NCBI GenBank assembly: GCA_963800275.1
Contig: CAWDAI010000007.1
Coordinates: 554,027-618,026 of the forward strand
Length of the DNA stretch: 64,000 nucleotides
Source of the DNA: JAFMJV01 sp963800275
Lineage (GTDB): Bacteria > Chloroflexota > Limnocylindria > Limnocylindrales > CSP1-4
Reading direction: 5' to 3'
The notes beneath the pieces are model-generated. The model worked only from the letters and a program-made list of their open reading frames with translations, had not been told where the DNA came from and ran no database searches. A program made the position numbers and the translations under genes. Below are positions 51,809-62,002 of the stretch, piece by piece. The stretch's first letter is position 1. Every line of letters begins with the position of its first letter.

Positions 51809-54676
51809 CTAGCCGGTGTTCTGCAGTCCGGCGGCCACGCCGCTGACGGTGAGCTGCACGAGGTGCCGCAGCTCCGCGGCGGCCGGGTCGTCCTCGGGCG
51901 TCGCGCGCAGGCGTGAGAGCAGCATCACCTGCAGCTCGCTCAAGGAATCGACGTAGGGGTTGCGCAGGGTGATGGACCGCTGCAGGGCGGGCGCCTCGTC
52001 AAGCAGCTTCTCGCGCCCGCTGATGCGGAGGACGGCCGCGACCGTCCGCTCGTATTCCGACCGGATCTCGTCCCAGATGCGTTCGCCGTCCGGCTGCGGT
52101 GCCAGAGCGGCATAGCGACCCGCCACCGACAGATCCACCTTGGCCAGTGCCATCTCCATGGTGTCCATGACGCCGGCCACGAAGGGTGACTCGCGGTAGA
52201 GCGCCCGCAGCGTGCTGGTGGCGTCCTCGCCATGCGCTGACTCGTACGCCTCCACCGCCATGCCGAGTCCGAACCAGGCCGGCAGGAACAGGCGCGACTG
52301 GGCCCAGGAGAAGACCCATGGGATCGCCCGCAACTTGCCCAGCGATACACCGCCACCGCCGCGGGCCGCCGGTCGCGAGCCCATGGCCAGGTGCGAGAGC
52401 TCGGTGATGGGCGTGGCGGCGATGTAGAAGGCCTCGAAGGCGGGGTCCTCCCAGACCAGCGAGCGGTAGGCACGAGCGGAACGCTCGGCCAGCTCCACGA
52501 GCGTGTCGCGACCCCGTTCGTTGGCTTCCCTGGCCTGCTGTTCGTGTCCCGGCGAGGAGGCGATGAGCACGGCGTTGGTGAGCTGCGCGAGGTGGCGCAT
52601 GGCGATGTCGAAGTTGGAGTAGCGGTCGGCCACGACCTCGCCCTGCTCGGTGATCTTGAGCGTGCCCTCGAGCGAGTGGGGCGCGCTCGCGAGGATGGCC
52701 CGGTTCATGGGGCCACCGCCGCGACCGATGGCGCCGCCGCGCCCGTGGAAGAGGGTCAGGCGCACGCCGTGGCGGGCAGCGGCAGCGACCAGCTTGGACT
52801 CGGCACCCTGCAGCAGCCAGGCCGCGGCGAAGGCGCCCGACTCCTTGGTCGAGTCGGAGTAGCCGAGCATGACCTCCTGGTGGTCGCCACGGACGCGGAC
52901 GTGCTCACGGTAGGTAGGGTCGCTAAGCAGATCGTCCAGCAGGCGCTCCGCCTCCTCCAGCGCATCAGCGGTCTCCAGCAGCGGGACGACATCGATGGCA
53001 GCGCGTGACAAGCCGGCGTAGTCGGCCAGTTCGAGCACGTTGAAGACGTCCTGCGCGGAACGGGTGAAGCTGATGATGTAGCGCTCGCACGCCGCCGGAC
53101 CGAACCGCGCCTGGATGTCGGCGATGGCCCGATACGTCTCGAGCACCTCTGCCGCGGTCACGCCGTTGGTCACCTCGTGCTCGCCCAGCATCACGCCGTC
53201 GTGGAGCGCGGCCAGTGTGGCTGCGTGCACCTCGCTGTGCTGCCGTACCTCGAGCGAGAAGGCGTGGAAGCCGAACGTCTCTACCTGCCAGCGCAGGGAC
53301 TGGACCTCCCCGTAGGCCACGCGCGTCATGCCATCCTCGATGAGCGCCGCCTGCAGCTCATCGATCTCCACCAGGAGGTCGGCGGGTGTGGCATAGCCGG
53401 CACCGAGGCCGCGCCCGTTCACCAGGCGGTGGCGCGTCTGGCGCAAGCGCTCGGCCATGCAGCCCAGGCGCTGGCGGTACGGCTCGTCGGGATAGTTGCG
53501 GATGATCTCGTCGTAGGCGTTGCCCAGCTCGTCGCGATCGAGGTCGAGGCGGGCCAGCAGGTGCGGGGAGACATCGCCCCGGTTGGCCGGGGTGACCGTG
53601 TGGATCAGGCGGGTGGTCACGCGTTCCAGGCCGTGCAGCACGTGATCGGCTCCGGTCGCGGCCGCGCGGCGCGTGACCTCGGCGGTGACCCGGGGGTGGC
53701 CGTCGCGGTCGGCTCCGACCCATGAGCCCCAGTGCAGGTACGGCTTCACCGCCGGCGGTCTGGTGCCCGTGTGGCCGCTGTCACGCGCCGGCCCGGCTGG
53801 GCCCTCCGCGGGTCCGCTGCCGGTCCACGGTGCCAGGTCGAGCACGCGGTCCACGGTGCGATAGAGATAGGGCGTGACCTGGAAGAGCGTCTCGTCGAAG
53901 AAGAGCAGGAATGCACGTACCTCATCGAGCACCGTGGGGCGCTGGCTGCGCACATGTTTCGTTCGCCACAGCAACGAGATCTCCTCGCGCAGGCGGCGCC
54001 GGACCTCGAAGTCCTCGTTGGGTGTCAGGCGCGGATCATCGAGTCGATCGATCAGCGCGAACGTGCGGCGCAGCGCGACCAGCACCGTTCGCCGGCGGGC
54101 CTCGGTCGGATGGGCCGTGAGCACGAGGCCGATGGAGAGCGAGTCGATCAGCTCGCGGATGCGCTCTGGCGGGTCCTCGTCGAGCAGCTTGCGCAACGCC
54201 GCTTCGATCGAGCCTTCCTGGCCGCCGGATGTCGTCCGCGCCCGCTCGCGCACGCGCCGTACGCGGTGCTTCTCCTCGGCCAGGTTGGTCAGGTAGAAGT
54301 AGAGCAGGAACGACTTGATGACCGGCTCGATCTGCTCCAGGGGCAGCTCTTCGAGGATCGCGCGCAGGCCCAGCTGGCGAGTGGGGCTCGGGTTCTTGCG
54401 GATATCGATGGTGAGCTTGCGGATGCGCTCGACCGTATGCAGGATCTCCTCGCCCGCCTGCTCGGCGATGACCTGGCCCAGGAGGGCACCGAGCAGGCGT
54501 ACCTCTCGCGAGAGCTCGTCGGTCGCATCAGACGATCCGATGCCAGCCGGCTCGGCCTCGACCGCGGGGTTGGAGCGCTCCGTCGCTCGAGCACCCTGCT
54601 CCGTCGGTCGGGCACGCTTCTCCGTCGGTCGGCCGCCCTGCTCCACTCGAGCACCCTGGTCCGTCTGTTCCGACAT
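51809..54676 (-). CDS. ppc: phosphoenolpyruvate carboxylase
   Basis: 955 residues; carboxylates PEP to oxaloacetate to refill the TCA cycle. The catalytic His189 is in VLTAHPTEARRRT, the glycine-rich FHGRGGAIGRGGGP loop is present, and the protein ends QNTG, the usual C-terminus of bacterial enzymes. The first 45 residues are a polar repeat-like extension (ARPTEQGA, ARATERS) absent from most homologues. Single gene, likely preceded by its own promoter in the short gap to 54693. Confidence 0.96.
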   Translation of the reverse strand: MSEQTDQGARVEQGGRPTEKRARPTEQGARATERSNPAVEAEPAGIGSSDATDELSREVRLLGALLGQVIAEQAGEEILHTVERIRKLTIDIRKNPSPTRQLGLRAILEELPLEQIEPVIKSFLLYFYLTNLAEEKHRVRRVRERARTTSGGQEGSIEAALRKLLDEDPPERIRELIDSLSIGLVLTAHPTEARRRTVLVALRRTFALIDRLDDPRLTPNEDFEVRRRLREEISLLWRTKHVRSQRPTVLDEVRAFLLFFDETLFQVTPYLYRTVDRVLDLAPWTGSGPAEGPAGPARDSGHTGTRPPAVKPYLHWGSWVGADRDGHPRVTAEVTRRAAATGADHVLHGLERVTTRLIHTVTPANRGDVSPHLLARLDLDRDELGNAYDEIIRNYPDEPYRQRLGCMAERLRQTRHRLVNGRGLGAGYATPADLLVEIDELQAALIEDGMTRVAYGEVQSLRWQVETFGFHAFSLEVRQHSEVHAATLAALHDGVMLGEHEVTNGVTAAEVLETYRAIADIQARFGPAACERYIISFTRSAQDVFNVLELADYAGLSRAAIDVVPLLETADALEEAERLLDDLLSDPTYREHVRVRGDHQEVMLGYSDSTKESGAFAAAWLLQGAESKLVAAAARHGVRLTLFHGRGGAIGRGGGPMNRAILASAPHSLEGTLKITEQGEVVADRYSNFDIAMRHLAQLTNAVLIASSPGHEQQAREANERGRDTLVELAERSARAYRSLVWEDPAFEAFYIAATPITELSHLAMGSRPAARGGGGVSLGKLRAIPWVFSWAQSRLFLPAWFGLGMAVEAYESAHGEDATSTLRALYRESPFVAGVMDTMEMALAKVDLSVAGRYAALAPQPDGERIWDEIRSEYERTVAAVLRISGREKLLDEAPALQRSITLRNPYVDSLSELQVMLLSRLRATPEDDPAAAELRHLVQLTVSGVAAGLQNTG

Positions 54677-54692
54677 CGACTCCGGCCTCCCG

Positions 54693-55538
54693 CTAGGGGA
54701 TGTCGGCCGTCTCCCTCGAGCCCATGACCTCGCCGCCGTCGACGCCGATGGTGTTGCCCGTCATCCACTGGGTCTGGGGCGTGGCCAGGACGGTGAGGGC
54801 ATCGGCCACGTCATCCGGCCTGGTCATGCGTCCGCTGGGATTGCGCGTGATGGCTGCTTGCACCAGCTGTTGCCAGCCGGGGATGTGGTGCAGGGCCGGC
54901 GTGTCGGTCACGCCCGCGCGGATGGCATTGACGGTGATGCCGGCGTGCGCCAGCTCCAGCGCCAGCTGCCGCACGTGCGCCTCCAGGGCCGCCTTGGCCA
55001 CGCTGACCGCCCCGTACGTCGGGACGGCCAGGATGGCACCTTCGCTGGTCATGGCGAAGACCCGGCTGCCGCGCTGCAGACAGCCCGCGTGGTACAGGTC
55101 GCGCGTCCAGTAGAGCAGGGAGTGCGCCATCACGTCGGCGGTCATCTCCAGCTGCTTGCGCGACAGCTCTTTGCGCTCCGGGTCGTCGGTCACGTAGTGG
55201 AGGGTGGCGCCGAAGGCGAGCGAGTGGAGCATGGCCCCGATCATGGGCTGCTCACCGGCTGCGCGACGCTCCTCGAAGAGGGCCCCGATGGATTCGATGA
55301 CCGCCTCGCGCTTGGTGTCGTCGGCGGCGTTGATGTTGTGAAAGACGACCGGCACGCCGATGTCCGCGATCTCATCACGAACAGCTTCCGCCGCCGCGCG
55401 CGTGCTGCGCATGTCGAGATGGACGCCGATGATGCCGAAGCCCTGTCGGGCCCAGGCCTTGGCCACAGCGGCGCCGAACCCGCTGCTGGCACCGAGCACC
55501 AAGGCCCAGCACTCCCGTCCATCCCAGCGCAGCGTCAT
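54693..55538 (-). CDS. enoyl-ACP-reductase-like SDR (FabL/FabI type)
   Basis: 281 residues from ATG 55538 (GGGAGG upstream). Rossmann motif GASSGFGAAVAK, and the active site reads TYGAVSVAKAALEA with Tyr175 and Lys182, a Tyr-x6-Lys spacing. That spacing distinguishes enoyl-ACP reductases of the FabI/FabL/FabV group from ordinary SDRs (Tyr-x3-Lys). It would reduce enoyl-ACP in fatty acid synthesis, though no other fab gene is nearby. Could also reduce another enoyl thioester. Confidence 0.78.
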   Translation of the reverse strand: MTLRWDGRECWALVLGASSGFGAAVAKAWARQGFGIIGVHLDMRSTRAAAEAVRDEIADIGVPVVFHNINAADDTKREAVIESIGALFEERRAAGEQPMIGAMLHSLAFGATLHYVTDDPERKELSRKQLEMTADVMAHSLLYWTRDLYHAGCLQRGSRVFAMTSEGAILAVPTYGAVSVAKAALEAHVRQLALELAHAGITVNAIRAGVTDTPALHHIPGWQQLVQAAITRNPSGRMTRPDDVADALTVLATPQTQWMTGNTIGVDGGEVMGSRETADIP

Positions 55539-55591
55539 GCTTGCCTCCCGCTCGCAGTGTACCGGCGCATCCGAGCCGCCCCGACGGCGTC

Positions 55592-56107
55592 CTAGTCCTC
55601 GAGCTCCCCAGCCATGCCCAGGGCCGTGCCCAGCGCCACCAGGTCCTGTGCCCCGATCCACTGGTTGCCCAGCAGGATGCCGCCGGCATCGACCACCGCG
55701 TCGCGCAGGGGCACGGCCCACACGTGCTCGACGATGAGCAGCAGGCCGGCCGCGCCGTCGGGCAGCTCCTCGATGAACTGCTCGCCAACGGCTTCCACGA
55801 TGCCCAGGCCGCCGTCTTCCACGATCTCCGCCCCGGCCTCTGCGCCGGCCAGCACGCCTTCGAGCCCAGCCATGCCCAGGCCCACGAGCGCGCCGACCTC
55901 CATGCCCAGCTCCTCGCGCTGCTCATCGTCCAGATCGGACACGCGCAGGATGTCGACCTCGTCACCATCCGCGATAACGGCCAGGGCGTCGATGATGCGG
56001 ATGATGCCGGCATCGCTGAGCCTCACCAGCTCCTCTGCGATGCGACCTTCGAAGCCCTCCGTATCGGGGAAGCCGAAGCTGAAGATCTGGATGGGTCCGA
56101 ATGGCAT
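55592..56107 (-). CDS. DUF6325/DUF1269-like protein
   Basis: 171 residues, acidic. GPIQIFSFGFPDTEGFEGRI at the start, a region with RIIDALAVIADGDEV, a Gly/Ala-rich middle resembling a membrane-associated hairpin, and a C-terminal VEHVWAVPLRDAVVDAGG. This layout occurs in DUF1269/DUF6325 proteins, often near membrane-stress genes. No biochemical role is known to me. Ends 54 bases upstream of the reductase gene on the same strand. Confidence 0.65.
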   Translation of the reverse strand: MPFGPIQIFSFGFPDTEGFEGRIAEELVRLSDAGIIRIIDALAVIADGDEVDILRVSDLDDEQREELGMEVGALVGLGMAGLEGVLAGAEAGAEIVEDGGLGIVEAVGEQFIEELPDGAAGLLLIVEHVWAVPLRDAVVDAGGILLGNQWIGAQDLVALGTALGMAGELED

Positions 56108-56252
56108 GAGAGCCTCCTGGGCTGACCGAGCTGTTGCTGTTGGCCGCGCTCGGCGGCGTCGTCACATCGGATCCGATGCGGGACACATGGTAGAGCAGGG
56201 CGTGGACGGGGAGCGAAGTCGCCGATCGACGCATCCTGTAGGCTCCTCGACC

Positions 56253-56666
56253 ATGGACCGCGACTTCCCCACCGGATCGATGGAGCTGACACACATCCTG
56301 GTCGTGCGCGACCTGCCCACGGCGGTCGCGTTCTACCGCGATGTGCTCGGAGCGGAGCTCGTACGCGAGTACGGCGGCACCTCCGCGGTCTTCTCCTTCT
56401 GTGGGGCCTGGCTGTTGCTCGTGACCGGGGGCGGGCCCACCGACGACAAGCCTGACGTGACCTTCGCGCCGCCCGATGATCCACGTCGCGTAAGCCACGC
56501 CATGACCATCCGGGTGCCCGACTGCCAGGCCGCCTACGAGGTCCTGCGAGCCCGCGGCGCAGCGTTCCTGACGCCGCCGGTCTCATCGGCCTGGGAGGTC
56601 CGTGCCTTCTTTCGCGACCCCGACGGCCACCTGCTCGAGATCAGCGAGGCTCGCTCCGGGGCGTAG
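56253..56666 (+). CDS. VOC/glyoxalase-superfamily protein
   Basis: 137 residues. Vicinal-oxygen-chelate fold: ELTHILVVRDLPTAVAFYRDVLGAELV at the N-terminus and FFRDPDGHLLEISEA at the C-terminus, where the final Glu is a usual metal ligand. Could be a dioxygenase, resistance protein or lyase; not decidable. ATG at 56253 or 56280. Confidence 0.82.
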   Translation: MDRDFPTGSMELTHILVVRDLPTAVAFYRDVLGAELVREYGGTSAVFSFCGAWLLLVTGGGPTDDKPDVTFAPPDDPRRVSHAMTIRVPDCQAAYEVLRARGAAFLTPPVSSAWEVRAFFRDPDGHLLEISEARSGA

Positions 56667-56745
56667 GTCACGACGCCGCGCGCCGGCCACCGCCTGCGCA
56701 GGTCACCGCCTCGCACGCGCCGGCGCCGCCATGTACGCTCGGGCC

Positions 56746-57225
56746 ATGCCCGAGACGACCCCCGAACCCGTCAAGATCAACGTCACCTGGGATGACCTGG
56801 ACCAGCTCGTGGCCGAGCTCGCTGAGCGCCTGCTCGCGTCCCCCAAGCCCGACGTGGTGCTGGCCATCTCACGCGGTGGCCTGGTCCCCGCCGGCATGCT
56901 CGGCTACCGCCTCGGTTGGCGCGACATGCTCTTGGCGGCGGTCGTGGTCTACGACGATGAATCCGGGTTTCGTGGCGCGGCGGAGTTCCTGCAGTTCCCG
57001 GCCGACGATCAGCTCGCGGGCAAGCGTGTGCTCGTCATCGATGAGGTCTGGGACAGCGGCACCACCATCGCGGCCGTGTCCGAGCGTATCCGTGCGGCAG
57101 GCGGCGAGCCCATCACGGCGGTGCTCCACTACAAGCCCGGTCGCTCCCGGGTGGACATCGTGCCCGATCACTTCGTGGTCGAGACCAACGAGTGGGTCCT
57201 CTACCCCTTCAAGGCCGGTAAGTGA
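56746..57225 (+). CDS. phosphoribosyltransferase (Xpt/Gpt-like)
   Basis: 159 residues. The PRPP-binding motif is VLVIDEVWDSGTT, preceded by VVLAISRGGLVPAGMLGYRL, characteristic of purine phosphoribosyltransferases of the Gpt/Xpt/YdhM kind. Likely salvages xanthine, guanine or hypoxanthine. ATG 56746; ATG 56731 also possible. An MFS gene follows within 40 bases and may import the base. Confidence 0.82.
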   Translation: MPETTPEPVKINVTWDDLDQLVAELAERLLASPKPDVVLAISRGGLVPAGMLGYRLGWRDMLLAAVVVYDDESGFRGAAEFLQFPADDQLAGKRVLVIDEVWDSGTTIAAVSERIRAAGGEPITAVLHYKPGRSRVDIVPDHFVVETNEWVLYPFKAGK

Positions 57226-57264
57226 CGAACGTTGCGGCACGCGCCGCGACATGCTGATGAACAC

Positions 57265-58435
57265 ATGGGGGGCCTGATGTCGCCGCGCTTGGCCACGTTC
57301 CTCGTGTTCGTGGTCAACGGTGTGGCTGTGGGTACCTGGATCGCGCTGATCCCCGGCATCAAGGACTCGCTTGGCGCCTCTGCCACCGAGCTGGGCATCG
57401 TGTTGCTGGTGATGAACGCCGGCGCTCTGGTGGCCCAGCAGATCACCGGCCAGCTGCTCATGCGGATGCCCAGCGAGCGTCTGCTCGTGCTGTCCTTGTT
57501 GGTCTATCCCTGGCTGGTGATCTTGCCGTTGCTGGCTCCGTCGTGGCTGACGCTGGCGGCGGTGATGGCTCTCTTCGGCTTCCTCAACACGACCGTGGAC
57601 GTGGTCATGAACGCACATGGCGTCGCCCTCGAGGCGCGCGACGGCAGGTCCATCATGTCCGGGCTCCATGCCGGCTGGTCGCTGGGCGGGGTCATCGGCG
57701 CGCTCGGTGTGGCCCTGGCCTTGCAGATCGGGCTCGAGCCGCTGGCCGAGGTCGTGCTCGTGGCGGTCCTGCTGTGGCTCCTGGCCATGGGTCGCCAGCC
57801 GCTACCTGGGCCACGGCTCCGCCCGGGTGGAAGGCACGAGTCGCTGGCATGCGCCGACCCGAGCCGTGCTGCCGCTGGTCGTCCTCATCGTGTTGCTCGC
57901 GTTCGTGGAGGGCGGACTCAACGACTGGGGTGGCGTCTACCTGGCAGAGGGTCTGGGTGCGCCGGACCAGGTCGCAGCGTATGCCTACGCCGCGCTCTCG
58001 GCGGGGCTGTTCCTTGGTCGCATCGGCGGCGACCGGGTCAAGGACCGCATCGGGTCGGTGCGGCTCATCCAGCTGGGGATGTTCCTGGCTGCTGCCGCGA
58101 TCGCGACGTTCCTGCTCATCGGCACCGTGGCCGTCGCTCTCCTCGGCATGGCAGTGGCCGGGCTCGGCATCGCCAACACCGTGCCGCAGGTCTTCGGGGC
58201 GGCCGGGCGCATCCCGCCGCACGGGCCGTCGCTGTCGGCGGTGTTCACCTCGTTGACGCTGACCTTCATGATCGCTCCGACGATCATCGGTGTGACCACG
58301 GACACGGCCTCCATCAGCGTGGCCCTCGCCCTGCTCGTGCTGGCCTCGCTGGTGGTGGCCCTGATGGTGCCGCGCTTCCCTGCGGCCGAGACCAACCCGC
58401 GCTTCCGGCGTGCCGCTATGTCGACGGGAAGCTAG
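57265..58435 (+). CDS. MFS transporter (fucose-permease-like), one frameshift
   Basis: About 390 residues after bridging one extra base near 57800 (frame 1 ends around LLAMGR; frame 2 continues SRYLGHGSARVEG). Twelve membrane helices; motifs VNGVAVGTWIALIPGIKDSLG and GGLNDWGGVYLAEGLGAP fit the FucP-like/DHA branch. Substrate unknown. Isolated shift suggests sequencing error. Confidence 0.8.
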
Positions 58436-58748
58436 CGGCTCGATCACGGTGTCAGGGTGGATTCGGTGGTGGCCGGGCGGCGTGTCCGGTACGCAAGTAA
58501 CTGACGGGCATCGGCGGTCCTACGCCAGCGGTGTGCTTCACGGGCACATCCACGACGCCCAGCGGTCTGGGAAACGGCGGTGCCGCCGCTGGTGTGCCCC
58601 GGACGCACATCTGCACCCAGGCCCCTGGGGTGGTCACGTCAGTTGCGTGACTGGCAGACAATCGGACCCGGACGCCGCCACGTGCGACTGGACACCGGCG
58701 AGCACCGGTCGGCAGGACAGGACTCGGGAAACCTTGGACGAGGTGTCC

Positions 58749-58754
58749 TATAAT
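58749..58754 (+). promoter_or_regulatory. TATAAT -10 box of tRNA-Pro(CGG)
   Basis: Perfect TATAAT 43 bases before the tRNA. No canonical -35 at 16-18 bases. The remainder of 58436-58796 shows no gene. Confidence 0.5.
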
Positions 58755-58796
58755 CCCGATTCCGCGCGGCTGGAGCGTCGCGTTGGTCCTTCTTGT

Positions 58797-60358
<1,562 letters not shown>

Positions 60359-60362
<4 letters not shown>

Positions 60363-60541
60363 GCGGCGGTCCTCCGGGTGTCCGAGGGGCAGGGGACTGT
60401 ACCTCGACCCCGCCGTCGTTCGACGTCCCGGAGCGCGGCCACGAGCGCGAGGACGACGGGGTTCATGGCAGGTGGTGGCGCGGGGTCGCAACGGTCCGGC
60501 GGTGCACTCGCGATGAGGCGCAGACGCCGTGGCCGCTTCAC
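60359..60541 (-). CDS. small hypothetical protein of the integrated element
   Basis: 60 residues from GTG 60541, which overlaps the stop of the upstream gene (GTGA); its own stop overlaps the recombinase start (ATGA). Arg-rich N-terminus (KRPRRLRLIAS), then a helix NPVVLALVAALRDVERRRG. The double overlap is the main support. It may be a directionality or accessory factor. Confidence 0.5.
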
Positions 60542-60902
60542 GGCCCGTCCTCCCCGTGGAGGTCGCGAAAGTCGCCGAGCTCGATGACGACGAAGGCCCG
60601 GCGGCGATGGCCTGGCCCGGGCGCATCGCCCACGATGAGCACCGGGATGCGATCGCCGGTGCGGGGGATGGCCGTGAGCCACCGCCAGTAGCGTTCCGAG
60701 AAGCTGCTGCCGACCTTCGCCTGGACGGCGAGGAGTGGCGTCAGCACGTCGGTCGGCTCGCCGTACTGGCCGACGCGGCGGCCGCCGAGCTCGGTGGCGA
60801 GGCGCGTTCGAAGTCATTCCCGACGCCGGCGGATTGGCATGCGGCGGCAGCGGCGCCGAGGAAGCGGTCGTGCGGGTCGGTGCGGAGGCAGCGCTTCGTC
60901 AT
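60538..60902 (-). CDS. Holliday-junction-resolvase-like nuclease, one frameshift
   Basis: About 120 residues. After a shift near 60808 the frame reads ELGGRRVGQYGEPTDVLTPL, then LAVQAKVGSSFSERYWRWL: a GGxR...DV...xAK arrangement like small phage PD-(D/E)xK nucleases, although Gln replaces the usual Glu before Ala-Lys. C-terminus AFVVIELGDFRDL. Starts 19 bases after the end of the RecB-like gene. Family assignment tentative. Confidence 0.5.
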
Positions 60903-60920
60903 GCCGCCTCCCAGCCCGGC

Positions 60921-61756
60921 TCACAGCCGCTGTCCCTTCCGCGCCGTGTGCCAGCGCGAGAGCGGCAGGCAGGCGCGGAACGCTGCCCGGTCGTCATCGT
61001 CGACCTCGACGTCGATGACCCGGACACCGCCGTCGGTGACGTGGAGGACGGCGTAGCGGTCGATGGCCGGCATGGGGTAGGCCACCGGGCTGCCCTGCGG
61101 CGCGATGAGGGCGGCCTCGCCGTAGGCCAGCAGCTGGAGCACGCACCTCGGGGTAGATGTTCCTGCCCGATCTTGACATCCGCCAGGACGGTCCGGCCGG
61201 TCTCGTCGTAGGCGAGCAGGTCGAGCGTGCCGCCGTAGCCGAGGTCGGCTCGACGACGAAGGCCTCGGCCAGGCGGATGCGCCAGCCCGAGCTCGCCCAC
61301 CAGGCCGCGTACGCCTCGACCCGTGCGCGGATGGTCGGCGAGACGTCTGGCAACGGCTCGCCCCGGGCGATGCGCTCGGCCATGCCGTGGATGTCCGAGC
61401 CCGGCCGCTGCCGCCTCGTCCCGCTTCCAGCCCGATCGCGCCGTGAGCGCCTTGATGACGCCCTCGGGTCCGACGGTGTCGCGGAGACCGGCGAGATGGT
61501 CGAGCTGCGCCAGGGCGGCTTCGGCGGTGTTGCGGCTGGCCCAGGCCATGAGCGCGTCGCTCTTGTCGAGGACCCGGAGGACGGACGTGACGCCCGGGTA
61601 GGTCTGGCCCTCGTAGGTGTAGCGGTGGTAGCGGTCGCGGGTGATGGCGGGCTTGGCGGTCGTGGTGGCAGCGGCGGGCACAGCGGTGGTCACGGGGTCC
61701 TCCTCGGCGGGCATCAGGGATCGCGCCGACGGCGCGACGATCGAGGGGGTGGTCAT
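60921..61756 (-). pseudogene. RecB-like PD-(D/E)xK nuclease, three frameshifts
   Basis: About 278 residues. DRYHRYTYEGQTYPGVTSVL, then GSDIHGMAERIARGE (His in the family motif), then YGGTLDLLAYDETGRTVLADVKIGQ holding the Asp and the Asp-x-Lys of the nuclease core, then LQLLAYGEAALIAPQG. Shifts near 61415, 61250 and 61160. Cas4/RecB-type exonucleases of this kind are common in phages and plasmids. No Cas genes are near. Confidence 0.7.
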
Positions 61757-61782
61757 CGGCGGGCAGGGACTTTCCGCCGTAA

Positions 61783-62002
61783 CCACGCAAACCACGCAGG
61801 GGCCCAGGTAGAAACAAGAGAAAGAAGAAGAAGGGTCGCGCGCTAGTGATTCCCTTCTCTCTCCTCCCCCCTGCGTGGTTTGCGTGGAAAGCGTGGTAAG
61901 TCGCGGCAGGCACCCTGCGTGCTTTGCGTGGAAAGTCACCGGCCCCCTGCGTGGTTCGCGTGGTAAGTGGCAGGCACCCTGCGCGGTTAGCGTGGTAAGT
62001 CA
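61783..62002. repeat. iteron-like repeats between primase and nuclease genes
   Basis: CTGCGTGGTTTGCGTGG-type units begin at 61871, 61915, 61947 and 61979 (44, 32 and 32 bases apart), each followed by AAAG or TAAGT. An inverted unit (ACCACGCAAACCACGCAG) lies near 61784-61801, with an AGAAACAAGAGAAAGAAGAA purine-rich tract between. Resembles a replication origin of a small element. Confidence 0.6.

Noticed and set aside
60921..61756. Cas4 nuclease and hence a CRISPR locus
   Set aside because: The RecB-like core is shared with phage exonucleases; no four-Cys iron-sulfur cluster, no other cas gene, no array.
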